Origin: Abiotrophia sp. HMSC24B09
GTDB taxonomy: Bacteria; Bacillota; Bacilli; Lactobacillales; Aerococcaceae
Length of the DNA: 64,000 nucleotides
Assembly (NCBI RefSeq): GCF_001815865.1
Contig: NZ_KV822210.1
Coordinates: 56,138-120,137, forward strand
Reading direction: 5' to 3'
Positions 7,984 to 16,350 of the stretch are shown one piece after another. Made by a program: the position numbers and the translations under genes. The notes below the pieces were generated by a model. That model was not told where the DNA came from. It saw only the letters and a list, made by a program, of their open reading frames with translations, and searched no databases. Positions within the stretch are counted from its first letter, which is position 1; each line of letters begins with the position of its first letter.

Positions 7984-9261
7984 ATGAAGAAACTAGTCAT
8001 CCGCGGAGGCAAGCCCCTCACAGGTGAAATTACCATTAACGGGGCCAAGAACTCTACAGTTGCCTTAATTCCAGCTGCTATTTTGGCTGATTCAGAAGTT
8101 GTTCTAGAAGGCGTGCCAGATATTGCTGACGTCTATTCTTTAATCGATATTTTGGAAGATTTCAATGTTAAGGCCTCTTTTAAGGATAATGTCTTAACCA
8201 TTGATCCAAGTGATATTAAATCCATCCCAATGCCAAGTGGGAAAATTCAGAGCCTACGTGCCTCTTATTACTTTATGGGGGCGACTTTGTCGCGCTTTGG
8301 TGAAGGGGTCATTGGCTTGCCTGGGGGCTGCTTCTTAGGCCCTCGCCCTATCGACCAACACCTCAAGGCCTTCCGTTCCTTAGGGGCTAAGGTAGAGGAC
8401 GACTTCGGCGTTGTGACTCTGACGACCGACCAAGAAGGCTTAGTAGGGGCACGTATCTATATGGACGTGGTCAGTGTTGGGGCAACCATCAACTGTATCC
8501 TGGCGGCCGTTAAGGCCAAGGGCAAGACCATTATTGAGAATGCCGCTCGCGAACCGGAAATTATTGATGTCGTTAACCTCCTCAACAAGATGGGGGCTAA
8601 GATTCGCGGTGCCGGGACTAGCGTCATCCGGGTAGAGGGCGTTGAGCATCTGCATGGCTGTACCCACACCATCATTCCGGACCGGATTGAAGCAGGGACC
8701 TATATTACGGCTGCCGTGGCAGCAGGCCAAGGGGTCCGCGTCAACAACGTTATTTTCGAACACATCGAAGGTTTCATTGCTAAGATTGAAGAAATGGGCG
8801 CGCAATTGGAGATTGGTGAAGATTCCATCTACGTTCATCCAAGTCCAAACCTCCGTATGGTCAGCGTCAAGACTCAGCCTTATCCAGGTTTTGCCACTGA
8901 CTTGCAACAACCGCTGACGCCACTCTTGGCGATTGCGGCAGGTAACGGGACCATCATTGACACTATCTACCCAGCCCGTGTCAAGCATATTCCGGAACTC
9001 AACCGCATGGGGGCCGATATCAAGGTCGAAGGGGCCATGATTCGGGTCAATGGACCAGCTCAGCTGAGCGGGGCACAAGTTAAGGCCAGTGACCTACGGG
9101 CAGGGGCCTGCCTAGTCATTGCCGGCTTGGTGGCGGATGGCGTAACCGAGATTACTGGCGTCGACCATATCTTACGTGGCTACTCTAATATCGTAGGCAA
9201 ATTGCGCGATTTGGGTGCCGATATTGAAATGATTGAAGTAAGCGAGATGCAAGAGGCCTAA
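7984..9261 (+). CDS. murA: UDP-N-acetylglucosamine 1-carboxyvinyltransferase (MurA2/MurZ type)
   Basis: A 425-residue EPSP-synthase-fold enzyme that transfers enolpyruvate from PEP to UDP-GlcNAc, the first committed step of peptidoglycan synthesis in the cytosol. The catalytic cysteine is in [14 protein letters not shown] near residue 117; the N-terminal GAKNST substrate loop is present. [14 protein letters not shown] resembles the second Gram-positive paralogue (MurZ/MurAB) more than MurAA, which is an inference. A weak GGAG lies before the ATG. ybaK follows 33 nt downstream with no terminator between them. Confidence 0.95.
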   Translation: MKKLVIRGGKPLTGEITINGAKNSTVALIPAAILADSEVVLEGVPDIADVYSLIDILEDFNVKASFKDNVLTIDPSDIKSIPMPSGKIQSLRASYYFMGATLSRFGEGVIGLPGGCFLGPRPIDQHLKAFRSLGAKVEDDFGVVTLTTDQEGLVGARIYMDVVSVGATINCILAAVKAKGKTIIENAAREPEIIDVVNLLNKMGAKIRGAGTSVIRVEGVEHLHGCTHTIIPDRIEAGTYITAAVAAGQGVRVNNVIFEHIEGFIAKIEEMGAQLEIGEDSIYVHPSPNLRMVSVKTQPYPGFATDLQQPLTPLLAIAAGNGTIIDTIYPARVKHIPELNRMGADIKVEGAMIRVNGPAQLSGAQVKASDLRAGACLVIAGLVADGVTEITGVDHILRGYSNIVGKLRDLGADIEMIEVSEMQEA

Positions 9262-9294
9262 GGGCCTTTTGCTGTTTAGTGGAGGCTCTTAGCC

Positions 9295-9768
9295 ATGAAA
9301 ATACATAAAACCAATGCTATGCGACTACTCGACCAACACAAGGTGACCTATCAAGTACGAGACTACAGTCAGACGGGCGCCTTATCAGGCTTGGAAGTAG
9401 CAGAAACCTTGGGCCAGAATCCTGACCAGGTCTTCAAAACCCTAGTAACCGTGGGTAAATCGGGTGGCCATTATGTCTTTGTCATTCCCGTGGTGGCTAG
9501 CCTGGATTTGAAGAAGGCCGCGCGTGCCGTAGGTGAGAAGCATATCGCTATGATTAAGGAACGCGACCTCTTGCCCCTAACGGGTTATGTTCACGGCGGT
9601 TGCTCGCCGCTAGGTATGAAGAAGACCTTCCCAACCCATGTTCATGCTAGTGCCTGGGAGCATCCTTCTATCATGGTTTCGGCCGGCAAGATTGGCCTGC
9701 AGCTAGAGCTAGACGTTCGGGATCTGGCTTCTGTCTTAGCTCTGAGCGCGGATGATTTAATTGAATAA
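9295..9768 (+). CDS. ybaK: Cys-tRNA(Pro)/Cys-tRNA(Cys) deacylase YbaK
   Basis: A 157-residue YbaK/EbsC protein that hydrolyses mischarged Cys-tRNA(Pro) in trans. The essential lysine is in QVFKTLV near residue 46, and GYVHGGCSPLGMKK near residue 101 is the other family signature. It is co-directional with murA. The deacylase matters here because the ProRS encoded at 24025-25464 belongs to the type that lacks an editing insertion. Confidence 0.93.
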   Translation: MKIHKTNAMRLLDQHKVTYQVRDYSQTGALSGLEVAETLGQNPDQVFKTLVTVGKSGGHYVFVIPVVASLDLKKAARAVGEKHIAMIKERDLLPLTGYVHGGCSPLGMKKTFPTHVHASAWEHPSIMVSAGKIGLQLELDVRDLASVLALSADDLIE

Positions 9769-9776
9769 GTGATGGC

Positions 9777-9807
9777 AAGCAGCAGTCCTCAGGGGCTTGC
9801 TGCTTTT
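9777..9807 (+). terminator. Rho-independent terminator after ybaK
   Basis: AAGCAGCA pairs with TTGCTGCTT around a loop of about 12 nt, followed by TTTT. It separates murA-ybaK from rpoN. Confidence 0.7.
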
Positions 9808-9822
9808 GATTTTCAAAAAAAC

Positions 9823-9863
9823 CTTGCTTTAGCATAGACGCAAGGGGCGTCTTGCGCTATAAT
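9823..9863 (+). promoter_or_regulatory. rpoN promoter with inverted half-sites
   Basis: TATAAT lies at 9858-9863 with a poor -35 match. Overlapping the -35 and spacer are three related half-sites: CTTGC (9823-9827), CGCAAG (9839-9844) and CTTGCG (9851-9856). The last two form an inverted repeat with a 6-bp centre, suggesting control by a dimeric regulator. Confidence 0.45.
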
Positions 9864-9901
9864 AGAATTAAGAAAACGTATACATAGCAGGAGGGGTCAA
9901 C

Positions 9902-11206
9902 ATGTCAGACTTAAACAAGCAACAACACGTGGTGACCGTCATTCAAGCTAATGGGCAAAGCGAATTTGAAAGTATTCCTATTGAAACCATTGAAGGGGAT
10001 AGTCAATTGTGGCAGATGCTCGGCTTGAGTGCGGCCCAACTTACTTATTTCCTAGAAGATGAAATTCTAGAGAATCCCTTCATTGAACTAGACTATCCTA
10101 AGACCAAGCCCCAGCAAGCATCGGTTACCCTACAAGAACACAGTGCCATTATTGGGGTGGATCCGCAGATGCCGGAAGCACCGCGTAATCTGCCCATGTT
10201 TCTCTTCGAACAGATTATGATGTACCGCCATACCATCATTCGGGACGCCATGGTGCGCTTGATTGATTTATTAAATCCTCAAGGTTATCTGCCATACAGC
10301 TACCAGGAAGTGGCCAAACAACTAGGCATCGAACCCATTATTGCCTTGGATGCTATTACCCTATTCCAACAATTGGAACCTGCCGGGATTGGGGCCTATG
10401 ACTTGCGTGAATGCTTGATGTTGCAGACCGAGCAAGATGCGCATGCCCCTAATGTGGCCTACTACCTCTTAGAAGAATATTTTGACCAACTCAAGGCAGA
10501 AGATTATCAAGCCATCGTGACAGCTACTGGCCTGTCGCTAGCAGATGTCCTGGCCTGCGTTAGCTACTATCAAACCTTGCGGACCAGTCCAGCCGATCTC
10601 TTCCAAGTGGAAGAAGAGGAGGGTCTCCTAGATGACGTGACCGTTCTCCAAGACCAGGAAGGCATGAAGGTACGCTATAACGCCCACTACTATCCAAAAA
10701 TAATCTTCAATGAGCCCTACTATCAAGAGATGTTAGCGACCCAAGATCCTGAGGTCGTCGCCTTCTCCAAGCCGCAGAAACTCATGTATGATCGTCTAGC
10801 ACGTAACTTGCGGGTGCGGGAGCAATTGATTCTGAAAGTCGCGCAAGCCATTGCAGCGGTTCAGCACGATTACTTTAGCCAACTTTCAGATTCTAAGGTG
10901 CCACTCTTGCTCAAGCAGGTGGCAGAGATTACCGGCTTGCCTGAACCAGTCGTCAACCTCTTGGTGTCTAACAAGAACATGGGCTTTGGCCAATATGTCC
11001 TGCCAATGACGGACTTTATCACAGTGGCGACACGAGAAGACCGAGATGGCTTCTCCGCTGAGAAGATTAAGCAAATTATTCATGAGATTCTACATGTTGC
11101 GCCAGCTGATTTAAGCGATGAGGAGCTAGTGGAACGCCTAGAAGAACGTAAGATTATGATTAGTCCTTTTATGGTGCGTAACTATCGCCAAGCACTAGGA
11201 CATTAA
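9902..11206 (+). CDS. rpoN: RNA polymerase sigma-54 factor, divergent
   Basis: A 434-residue sigma-54 protein. Region I is short (QMLGLSAAQLTYFLEDEILENPFIEL, residues 38-64, written here only in part: QMLGLSAAQL and ENPFIEL) and lacks the usual glutamine-rich repeat. The core-binding region with PAGIGAYDLRECL is near residue 165, and the C-terminal DNA-binding region ends in KIMISPFMVRNYRQALGH. The RpoN box (normally ARRTVAKYR) reads SPFMVRNYR, so several key DNA-contact residues differ. Start supported by AGGAGGGG. It would direct -24/-12 promoters with an enhancer-binding activator; none is encoded in the window. Confidence 0.85.
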   Translation: MSDLNKQQHVVTVIQANGQSEFESIPIETIEGDSQLWQMLGLSAAQLTYFLEDEILENPFIELDYPKTKPQQASVTLQEHSAIIGVDPQMPEAPRNLPMFLFEQIMMYRHTIIRDAMVRLIDLLNPQGYLPYSYQEVAKQLGIEPIIALDAITLFQQLEPAGIGAYDLRECLMLQTEQDAHAPNVAYYLLEEYFDQLKAEDYQAIVTATGLSLADVLACVSYYQTLRTSPADLFQVEEEEGLLDDVTVLQDQEGMKVRYNAHYYPKIIFNEPYYQEMLATQDPEVVAFSKPQKLMYDRLARNLRVREQLILKVAQAIAAVQHDYFSQLSDSKVPLLLKQVAEITGLPEPVVNLLVSNKNMGFGQYVLPMTDFITVATREDRDGFSAEKIKQIIHEILHVAPADLSDEELVERLEERKIMISPFMVRNYRQALGH

Positions 11207-11214
11207 AAGTAAAC

Positions 11215-11250
11215 ACCCGCTCTAGCCTTGACGCTTGAGCGGGTATTTTA
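11215..11250 (+). terminator. Rho-independent terminator after rpoN
   Basis: ACCCGCTC pairs with GAGCGGGT around a 14-nt loop, followed by ATTTTA. The rest of the 11207-11456 gap holds only the minus-strand terminator below. Confidence 0.8.
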
Positions 11251-11405
11251 TGTTAAATTGAAAAGCAAGATTTTGGTGTGACTTGTGGTTAACTAGAAGT
11301 CGCCCTAAAATCGTGATAGGACAAGAAAGTGATAGTTACTCCTGTAATTGCCGTCAAAATAAGATAGGGACTCATTTTATTGTTGAAAATATCGTATTTT
11401 AGACA

Positions 11406-11445
11406 AAAAGAATCCCCCGACTTCCATCAAGGAGTCCGGGGGATT
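11406..11445 (-). terminator. Terminator of the BcrAB-like operon
   Basis: AATCCCCCGACTCC-type arms pair across ATCAA (11411-11445), and the minus strand continues into CTTTTTG. It ends the convergent permease gene at 11457. Confidence 0.8.
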
Positions 11446-11456
11446 TTACTAAGTTA

Positions 11457-12272
11457 CTATTTAACTTCTGCACGGTTGAAGAGTTTAACTGCAATCCAGA
11501 AGAAGAGAAGGAAGTAAGCAAAGGCGACGACTGGCGTCAAGTCGAAGTTTAGGTTGCCCCAGGTCAGCGGCTTGCCTACTTTTAGGAAGGTGAAGAAGAA
11601 GGCAAAAGCCTCATTCGCACTCATGAATTTCTGAACCACATTCCCCATGCTATCGCGATTAGTGGTTAAGAAGGTATAGGCTCCGCTTAAGATTGGGTTA
11701 ATGAAGCTGAGCAGGAGGTAAGTGAAAATCAGTGGTCCCTGGCCAGCGAAGAGGAAGGCAGGAATGCTTAAGAGGGCGATGTATCCTAGGAAGAGAGGGA
11801 TGCTAGGAATCAAATAGTTGGTGAAAAATTCGAGGATTTCATTGCTTTTGAAAGTAGCTCCCGACATGCTGCTCCCGATTACGAGAGCAACTAGGCCCAA
11901 GCATAAAGCCAGTAGGAGGTAGAAGAGTCCTACCAGGATCTTGCTGAGGACGACAGAGCGACGGCGGTGGCCATAACTGATGGTGTTAATCAAGGTCCGG
12001 TTCTTAGTCTCGTTGTTAAAGGTCAGGATTTGAGCCACAAAACAAAGAATCAGAGGCATTTCCTTTAGGCCAATGATATAGGAACTCAAAACTTGATTGC
12101 CCACAAGAGCCTTTTGCAGTTCAGTGATTTCTACAGTCCTTAGTCCGGCGAAAAGCATGATGGTAGCCAGATAGGCAATACCGAGTGTCGCCAAAAAGCT
12201 GAGCAGCAGCATAGTAAAAGGCGCCACCCGATGACGGATTTGATAGAATTCTGCGCGTAATAGCTGGAACAT
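11457..12272 (-). CDS. ABC-2 permease, BcrB-like
   Basis: A 271-residue integral membrane protein with about six transmembrane segments. The N-terminal LLRAEFYQIRHRVAPFTMLL and the loop with NNETKNRTLINTISYGHRRR are typical of the permeases that pair with BcrA-like ATPases in peptide-antibiotic resistance. It starts 1 nt after the ATPase stop. The specific substrate cannot be read from sequence. Confidence 0.85.
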   Translation of the reverse strand: MFQLLRAEFYQIRHRVAPFTMLLLSFLATLGIAYLATIMLFAGLRTVEITELQKALVGNQVLSSYIIGLKEMPLILCFVAQILTFNNETKNRTLINTISYGHRRRSVVLSKILVGLFYLLLALCLGLVALVIGSSMSGATFKSNEILEFFTNYLIPSIPLFLGYIALLSIPAFLFAGQGPLIFTYLLLSFINPILSGAYTFLTTNRDSMGNVVQKFMSANEAFAFFFTFLKVGKPLTWGNLNFDLTPVVAFAYFLLFFWIAVKLFNRAEVK

Positions 12273-12273
12273 C

Positions 12274-13206
12274 TTAGTTGCCTCCTTCTGTAAGATTCAA
12301 GAAGACGGATTCGAGGTCATTCTTGTGGCTACCCAGGAAGAGAAGTTCGAAGCCTTCATTTACTAGGCGTTTGGCAATTTCAGGTAGGTGCACTTCTAAG
12401 TCATAGATGGCAATTAGATCCTTGCCATCTGCTGCCACCTTATCTTGGCCCAGCCATTGACTGAGGAAGTCCAGTGCCTTGGCATTGTCGGTTGTTTGAA
12501 CTTGATAATAGGTGCTAGCTTGATGGGCGAGTTCTTGAGAGCTAATGTCGGCTACCTTGCGGCCTTTGTTAACGAAGACGAAGCGACTTGCCAAGTGCTC
12601 CAATTCCGACAGGATATGGGAAGAAATCAAGATGGTCATGTTCTTTTCCCGGTTGAGTTTCAAGAGTAGCTCCCGCACATGGATAATCCCAGCAGGGTCC
12701 AAGCCGTTAATAGGCTCGTCTAGAATTAAGAGGTCGGGATCATGTAAGAGGGTTAAGGCAATGGCCAAACGTTGCTTCATCCCCAGGGAGAAGTTTTTGA
12801 CTTTCTTATTGCCGGTCTTGTCTAAGCCAACCAAGGCCAAAACTTCGTTGATACGGGCGCCGCGGTCTTTGACCTTGCGTTGCAGGGCATAATGAATCAT
12901 ATTCTCCTTAGCGCTCATATTATCGACAAAGGCAGGAGCCTCAATCAAGGCGCCGACGAAGTGGCGGTTGGTTAAGAGGGCCTCGTAGTCCACCGAGCCA
13001 AAGAGCTGAATGTTCTTCTCAGATGCAGGGGTTAGGCCCACGATGCTACGTAGCAGGGTGGATTTACCAGCCCCGTTGGGTCCGATGATGCCGACGATTT
13101 CACCGCGCGAGACGGAGAGGTCGAAGGAATCTAGGGCCCGTTGCTTCTTATAAATCTTAGTCAGCTGGCTTACTTCCAAGACAGACTCTAAGACGGATTC
13201 GGTCAT
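12274..13206 (-). CDS. ABC transporter ATP-binding protein, BcrA-like
   Basis: A 310-residue ATPase with Walker A GPNGAGKST near residue 43, signature SLGMKQRLAIA, Walker B LLILDEPINGLDP and H-loop SSHILSELEH. About 90 C-terminal residues form the regulatory extension seen in BcrA/LanF-type exporters of peptide antibiotics. AAAGGAAG lies 6 nt before the ATG. It is transcribed divergently from the zinc-binding protein gene, with 194 bp between the two starts. Confidence 0.9.
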   Translation of the reverse strand: MTESVLESVLEVSQLTKIYKKQRALDSFDLSVSRGEIVGIIGPNGAGKSTLLRSIVGLTPASEKNIQLFGSVDYEALLTNRHFVGALIEAPAFVDNMSAKENMIHYALQRKVKDRGARINEVLALVGLDKTGNKKVKNFSLGMKQRLAIALTLLHDPDLLILDEPINGLDPAGIIHVRELLLKLNREKNMTILISSHILSELEHLASRFVFVNKGRKVADISSQELAHQASTYYQVQTTDNAKALDFLSQWLGQDKVAADGKDLIAIYDLEVHLPEIAKRLVNEGFELLFLGSHKNDLESVFLNLTEGGN

Positions 13207-13323
13207 GTAAATCTTCCTTTCTTAAAGGGAATCGCTATCTATAGTATAGCAAGGATGCCTCTTGATTCCAAGCCAGATGGGTAGTAGGCGGGTGTGCCTG
13301 AGGCAAAAAGATAAAGATTACGG

Positions 13324-13351
13324 TTGACATCCAGTCAGAAAGGCGTATAAT
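13324..13351 (+). promoter_or_regulatory. Promoter of the zinc-binding protein gene
   Basis: TTGACA (13324-13329), 16-bp spacer, TATAAT (13346-13351). Both hexamers match the sigma-70 consensus exactly. Confidence 0.85.
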
Positions 13352-13365
13352 AAATTATGGAAAAA

Positions 13366-13376
13366 GTAACCATTAC
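13366..13376 (+). promoter_or_regulatory. Candidate Zur-type zinc operator
   Basis: GTAACCATTAC lies near the expected transcription start, 14 bp after the -10. It differs in one base from the core of the Firmicutes Zur box (GTAATNATTAC). It fits less well with the streptococcal AdcR motif. Zinc-dependent repression is inferred from this and from the gene it precedes. Confidence 0.5.
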
Positions 13377-13400
13377 ATATTTTCATAGGAGGAAGATCGA

Positions 13401-14381
13401 ATGAAACGTAAATTATCTGCACTTTTAGCAAGCCTTGTATTGGTAATTGGCTTATTAGCACCATTGGCAAGCACCGTCTCTGCCGCTGGTAAGAAGAAGG
13501 TTATGACTACCTTCTATCCAGTCTACTACTTAGCTCAACGCATTGCCGGGGATAAGGCGGAAGTTTCCATGCTCTTAGAAGGCAACCAAGATGCCCATGA
13601 CTACGAAATGAGCGCCCGCGATGCAGCTAAGGTTCAAACGAGTGACCTCTTTATCTACCAAGATGATGAGATGGAGCACTTTGTTGAAGACTTAACCAAA
13701 CTCTTGGATACTGACAAGACTAAAGTTCAAAAGACTACCGAAGGTATTGAACTCCTCAAGGGCGATGCCGACCACGAAGATCATGAAGACCACGACCACG
13801 ATCACGAAGCGGAATCTGGTCAATCTGGGGAAGAGCATCATGAAGAGGGCGAAGAAGGCCATCACCATGAATTTGACCCGCACACATGGATGGACCCAAT
13901 GACTTACGCTAAGCAAGCTGAAAATGTGAAGAAGGCTTTGGTGGCCTTAGACCCTGAAAATGCGTCCACCTATGAAGCCAATGCTACTAGCTTAACAGAA
14001 GATCTTAAGAAATTAGACCAAGAATTTAAGGACGCAACCGCTAAGTTAAGCGACAAGAACTTTGTGGTACAACATGCTGCCTTTGGCTACCTAGCCCACG
14101 CTTACGGCTTAGAGCAACATGCCATTACGGGGATCTCTTCTACGGCAGAACCAAGTGCGGCTGCCCTAGCTAAGATGCAAGAATTTGTTAAGGAACACAA
14201 GACCAAGGTCATCTTTGTCGACCCATCCTTGGATGATGCCATTGCCAAGACCGTAGCATCTGCGACTGGCGCTGAGCTCCGTCCATTGCGTACCTTGGAA
14301 ACTGTCAGCGCAGAAGAAATTGCGGCTGGGGCTGACTACTTCAGCCTTATGCGCGAAAACCTAGCTAACTTAACCAAGTAA
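13401..14381 (+). CDS. adcA: Zinc ABC transporter substrate-binding protein
   Basis: A 326-residue cluster A-I binding protein (ZnuA/AdcA). The histidine/acid-rich loop (DHEDHEDHDHDHE, then HHEEGEEGHHHEFDPHTWMDP) near residues 122-165 is diagnostic for zinc. Further metal ligands are in TTFYPVYYLAQ, VQHAAFGYLAHAYG and FVDPSLDD. The N-terminus is a signal peptide ending around STVSAAGKKK with no cysteine, so it is predicted to be cleaved by signal peptidase I and not lipid-anchored, unlike usual AdcA. AGGAGG precedes the ATG. The permease and ATPase genes follow from a separate promoter. Confidence 0.92.
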   Translation: MKRKLSALLASLVLVIGLLAPLASTVSAAGKKKVMTTFYPVYYLAQRIAGDKAEVSMLLEGNQDAHDYEMSARDAAKVQTSDLFIYQDDEMEHFVEDLTKLLDTDKTKVQKTTEGIELLKGDADHEDHEDHDHDHEAESGQSGEEHHEEGEEGHHHEFDPHTWMDPMTYAKQAENVKKALVALDPENASTYEANATSLTEDLKKLDQEFKDATAKLSDKNFVVQHAAFGYLAHAYGLEQHAITGISSTAEPSAAALAKMQEFVKEHKTKVIFVDPSLDDAIAKTVASATGAELRPLRTLETVSAEEIAAGADYFSLMRENLANLTK

Positions 14382-14406
14382 GCTAGTCAAGATTAAGACA
14401 CCTCAA

Positions 14407-14441
14407 GCAAGCGGTGGCACTGGCCACTGCTTGCATTTTTT
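14407..14441 (+). terminator. Rho-independent terminator after adcA
   Basis: GCAAGCGGTGGC pairs with GCCACTGCTTGC around ACTG, followed by ATTTTTTG. Confidence 0.9.
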
Positions 14442-14460
14442 GTCCTGAGTGGTCTATAAT
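14431..14460 (+). promoter_or_regulatory. adcCB promoter
   Basis: TTGCAT (14431-14436), 18-bp spacer, TATAAT (14455-14460). The -35 overlaps the adcA terminator. Downstream lie GTAGCAATTAC (14475-14485), a weaker Zur-like match, and the inverted repeat GCAATTA/TAATTGC (14478-14484, 14494-14500). Confidence 0.6.
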
Positions 14461-14515
14461 AGGAGAAGCCAAGTGTAGCAATTACTATCCAACTAATTGC
14501 AACGCGATCGTTTGC

Positions 14516-14542
14516 GTCCCGCCTAGCAGGAGGGACCTTTTT
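14516..14542 (+). terminator. Terminator-like hairpin in the adcCB leader
   Basis: GTCCCGCC pairs with GGAGGGAC (one mismatch) around TAGCA, followed by CTTTTT, inside the untranslated leader between promoter and adcC. The preceding AACGCGATCG resembles the end of a T-box antiterminator, but the AGGGTGG part is absent. It may be an attenuator or the remnant of one. Confidence 0.5.
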
Positions 14543-14574
14543 AGCCAGCAAATTATCTGCCAAGGAGGCAAGTC

Positions 14575-15270
14575 ATGACCCTAGTCAGTGTCAAAAACCT
14601 CTCCTTCTACTATGATCGGGAGAAGGTCCTTAATGAAGTAAACTTTGAAGTCAACCCGGGCGAGTTCGTCATTCTGACCGGGGAAAATGGGGCGGCCAAG
14701 TCCACCCTCTTGAAGAATATCCTAGGCCTACTTAAGCCAGCGTCAGGAACGGTCACGATTGCCAAGACTAATGCCCTAGGCAAGCCCTTGTCTATTGGCT
14801 ATGTGCCACAGAACGTCAACTCTTTTAATGCTGGCTTCCCTAGCCGAGTTCAGGAGTTTGTCGAGTCCGGTCGTTATCCAAAAGGGCGTTGGTTCAAGCG
14901 CCTAGATGCCCATGACAAGGAACATGTGGATCGGGCCCTATCGGCTGTCGGCATGAGCCATTTGCGCCATAAGAAAATCGGAGAATTGTCAGGCGGTCAG
15001 AAGCAACGTATCTGCCTAGCGCGGGTCTTCGCTACTGATCCGGACTTCTTCGTCTTAGATGAGCCAACCACCGGTATGGATATTGAGTCCCGACGGGCCT
15101 TCTACCGGCTCTTACGCCATGCCTGTAAACATCACGGCAAGTCCATCCTCATGGTGACTCATGCCGACCAAGAAATTGAAGGTTTCTATACCCGAGAAAT
15201 CCGACTAGTGAGAGAGGAGGGAACCCCATGGAGATGTTTCAGCTTGACTTCATCCAACGCGCACTCCTAG
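14575..15270 (+). CDS. adcC: Zinc ABC transporter ATP-binding protein
   Basis: A 231-residue ATPase of the AdcC/ZnuC group. Walker A reads GENGAAKST, with alanine at the position before lysine; this is known for AdcC proteins, so it is not a defect. The signature is LSGGQKQRI, Walker B is FFVLDEPTTGMD, and GRYPKGRWFKRLDAHDKEH is a typical AdcC segment. The C-terminal PWRCFSL is also AdcC-like. AAGGAGG precedes the ATG. Its end overlaps adcB by 43 nt, indicating translational coupling. It energises zinc import with AdcB and the secreted AdcA. Confidence 0.93.
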   Translation: MTLVSVKNLSFYYDREKVLNEVNFEVNPGEFVILTGENGAAKSTLLKNILGLLKPASGTVTIAKTNALGKPLSIGYVPQNVNSFNAGFPSRVQEFVESGRYPKGRWFKRLDAHDKEHVDRALSAVGMSHLRHKKIGELSGGQKQRICLARVFATDPDFFVLDEPTTGMDIESRRAFYRLLRHACKHHGKSILMVTHADQEIEGFYTREIRLVREEGTPWRCFSLTSSNAHS

Positions 15271-16049
15271 CAGGCCTGGCTATTTCTTGCATTACGCCTA
15301 TTATCGGCCTCTTGCTGATTCTGAAGCGCCAATCCATGATGGCCGATACTTTGTCCCATATCTCCTTAGCGGGGGTAGCCTTGGGAATGATTTTGCGGGT
15401 CAGTCCAACGGTGACCACTCTACTAGTCGTCATTGTGGCTTCGGTCTTACTAGAATATTTGCGACTCATTTACCGCGACTTCTCCGAAGTGTCGGTGGCC
15501 ATTATGATGGCTGGAGGTATGTCGGTGGCCTTGGTGCTTATGAATCTTAACCGCAACGCCTCAAACTTTAAGATTGAGCAGTTCCTTTTCGGTTCTATTA
15601 TTTTGATTTCACCTCAAGAGGTAATTCTCTTGGCCGTCCTAGCGGGCATTGTCTTGGCCCTCTATCTGCTCTTCCGTCGCCCCCTCTATGTCATGAGTTT
15701 TGATGAAGCAACGGCGCATACGGCGGGTCTGCCTGTCAAGTTCATGTCCATTCTACTGTCTGTTGTGACAGGGGTGGCCATTAGTGTCATGATGCCGATT
15801 GTGGGGGCCTTACTGGTCTCTGCCCTCATTGTAATCCCGGCGGCCACTGCCATTAAGCTGTCCTCAAGTTTCAGACAGACTATCTTGATTGGCTTTGTTA
15901 TTAATGTGGTAGGGATTATCGCTGGTTTGATGGCCTCTTACCATCTGAATACACCGCCAGGAGCTTCGATTACCCTGGGCTTTGTTATCTTATTCATGCT
16001 TATTTCGCTAGGCCAAGGCATTCTGAGCTGGTGGCGGAATCGTAACTAG
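15228..16049 (+). CDS. adcB: Zinc ABC transporter permease
   Basis: A 273-residue ABC-3 family permease with eight to nine hydrophobic segments. Family landmarks are ILKRQSMMADTLSHISLAGV near residue 35 and MPIVGALLVSALIVIPAATA near residue 188, the latter containing the coupling region. The ATG at 15228 has AGAGGAGGG upstream, inside the end of adcC. It is followed by a terminator. Confidence 0.93.
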   Translation: MEMFQLDFIQRALLAGLAISCITPIIGLLLILKRQSMMADTLSHISLAGVALGMILRVSPTVTTLLVVIVASVLLEYLRLIYRDFSEVSVAIMMAGGMSVALVLMNLNRNASNFKIEQFLFGSIILISPQEVILLAVLAGIVLALYLLFRRPLYVMSFDEATAHTAGLPVKFMSILLSVVTGVAISVMMPIVGALLVSALIVIPAATAIKLSSSFRQTILIGFVINVVGIIAGLMASYHLNTPPGASITLGFVILFMLISLGQGILSWWRNRN

Positions 16050-16060
16050 TTGTGTGATGC

Positions 16061-16093
16061 TCCGATTGAGTCAATAGATTCAATCGGATTTTT
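16061..16093 (+). terminator. Rho-independent terminator after adcB
   Basis: TCCGATTGA (16061-16069) pairs with TCAATCGGA (16080-16088), followed by TTTTTG. Confidence 0.85.
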
Positions 16094-16350
16094 GTTTTTA
16101 TTTCACTAAATAGACAACAATGATTTGATAGTCAATATAATGCGCGTAAGTTATATATTGAGAGTATGGCTTGAGTGTTTTAGATGCTTCATGAGCATGT
16201 TTTGTATATAGGCGCGCACGCCTAGGCTTTCTAAATGTCTAGACCTATAGCGAAAAAATTCATGAGTAGAACGAATATTGTGAAAAATAACTATGTAAAA
16301 GGCTCAAGTATCTGATATAATAGAGTCAAACCAAAAAGGAGTTGTGTATC
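16094..16350 (+). other. Gap upstream of purR
   Basis: No gene is apparent. A short hairpin (AGGCG CGCA CGCCT) lies near 16211-16224. TATAAT at 16316-16321 is the likely purR -10, without a good -35, and CGAATATT near 16272 resembles half a PurBox, possibly for autoregulation. Confidence 0.4.

Noticed and set aside
8440..9078. Long minus-strand open frame of 212 codons over murA
   Set aside because: It is a shadow of the murA reading frame; no ribosome site and no recognisable protein.
14407..14434. TGGCAC followed by TGC as a possible sigma-54 promoter
   Set aside because: The spacing does not fit TGGCAC-N5-TTGC and the sequence is the stem of the adcA terminator.
14680..14705. Walker A of adcC reads GENGAAKST, with alanine before the lysine
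   Set aside because: The same alanine occurs in known streptococcal AdcC proteins, so it is a family feature and not a damaged site.
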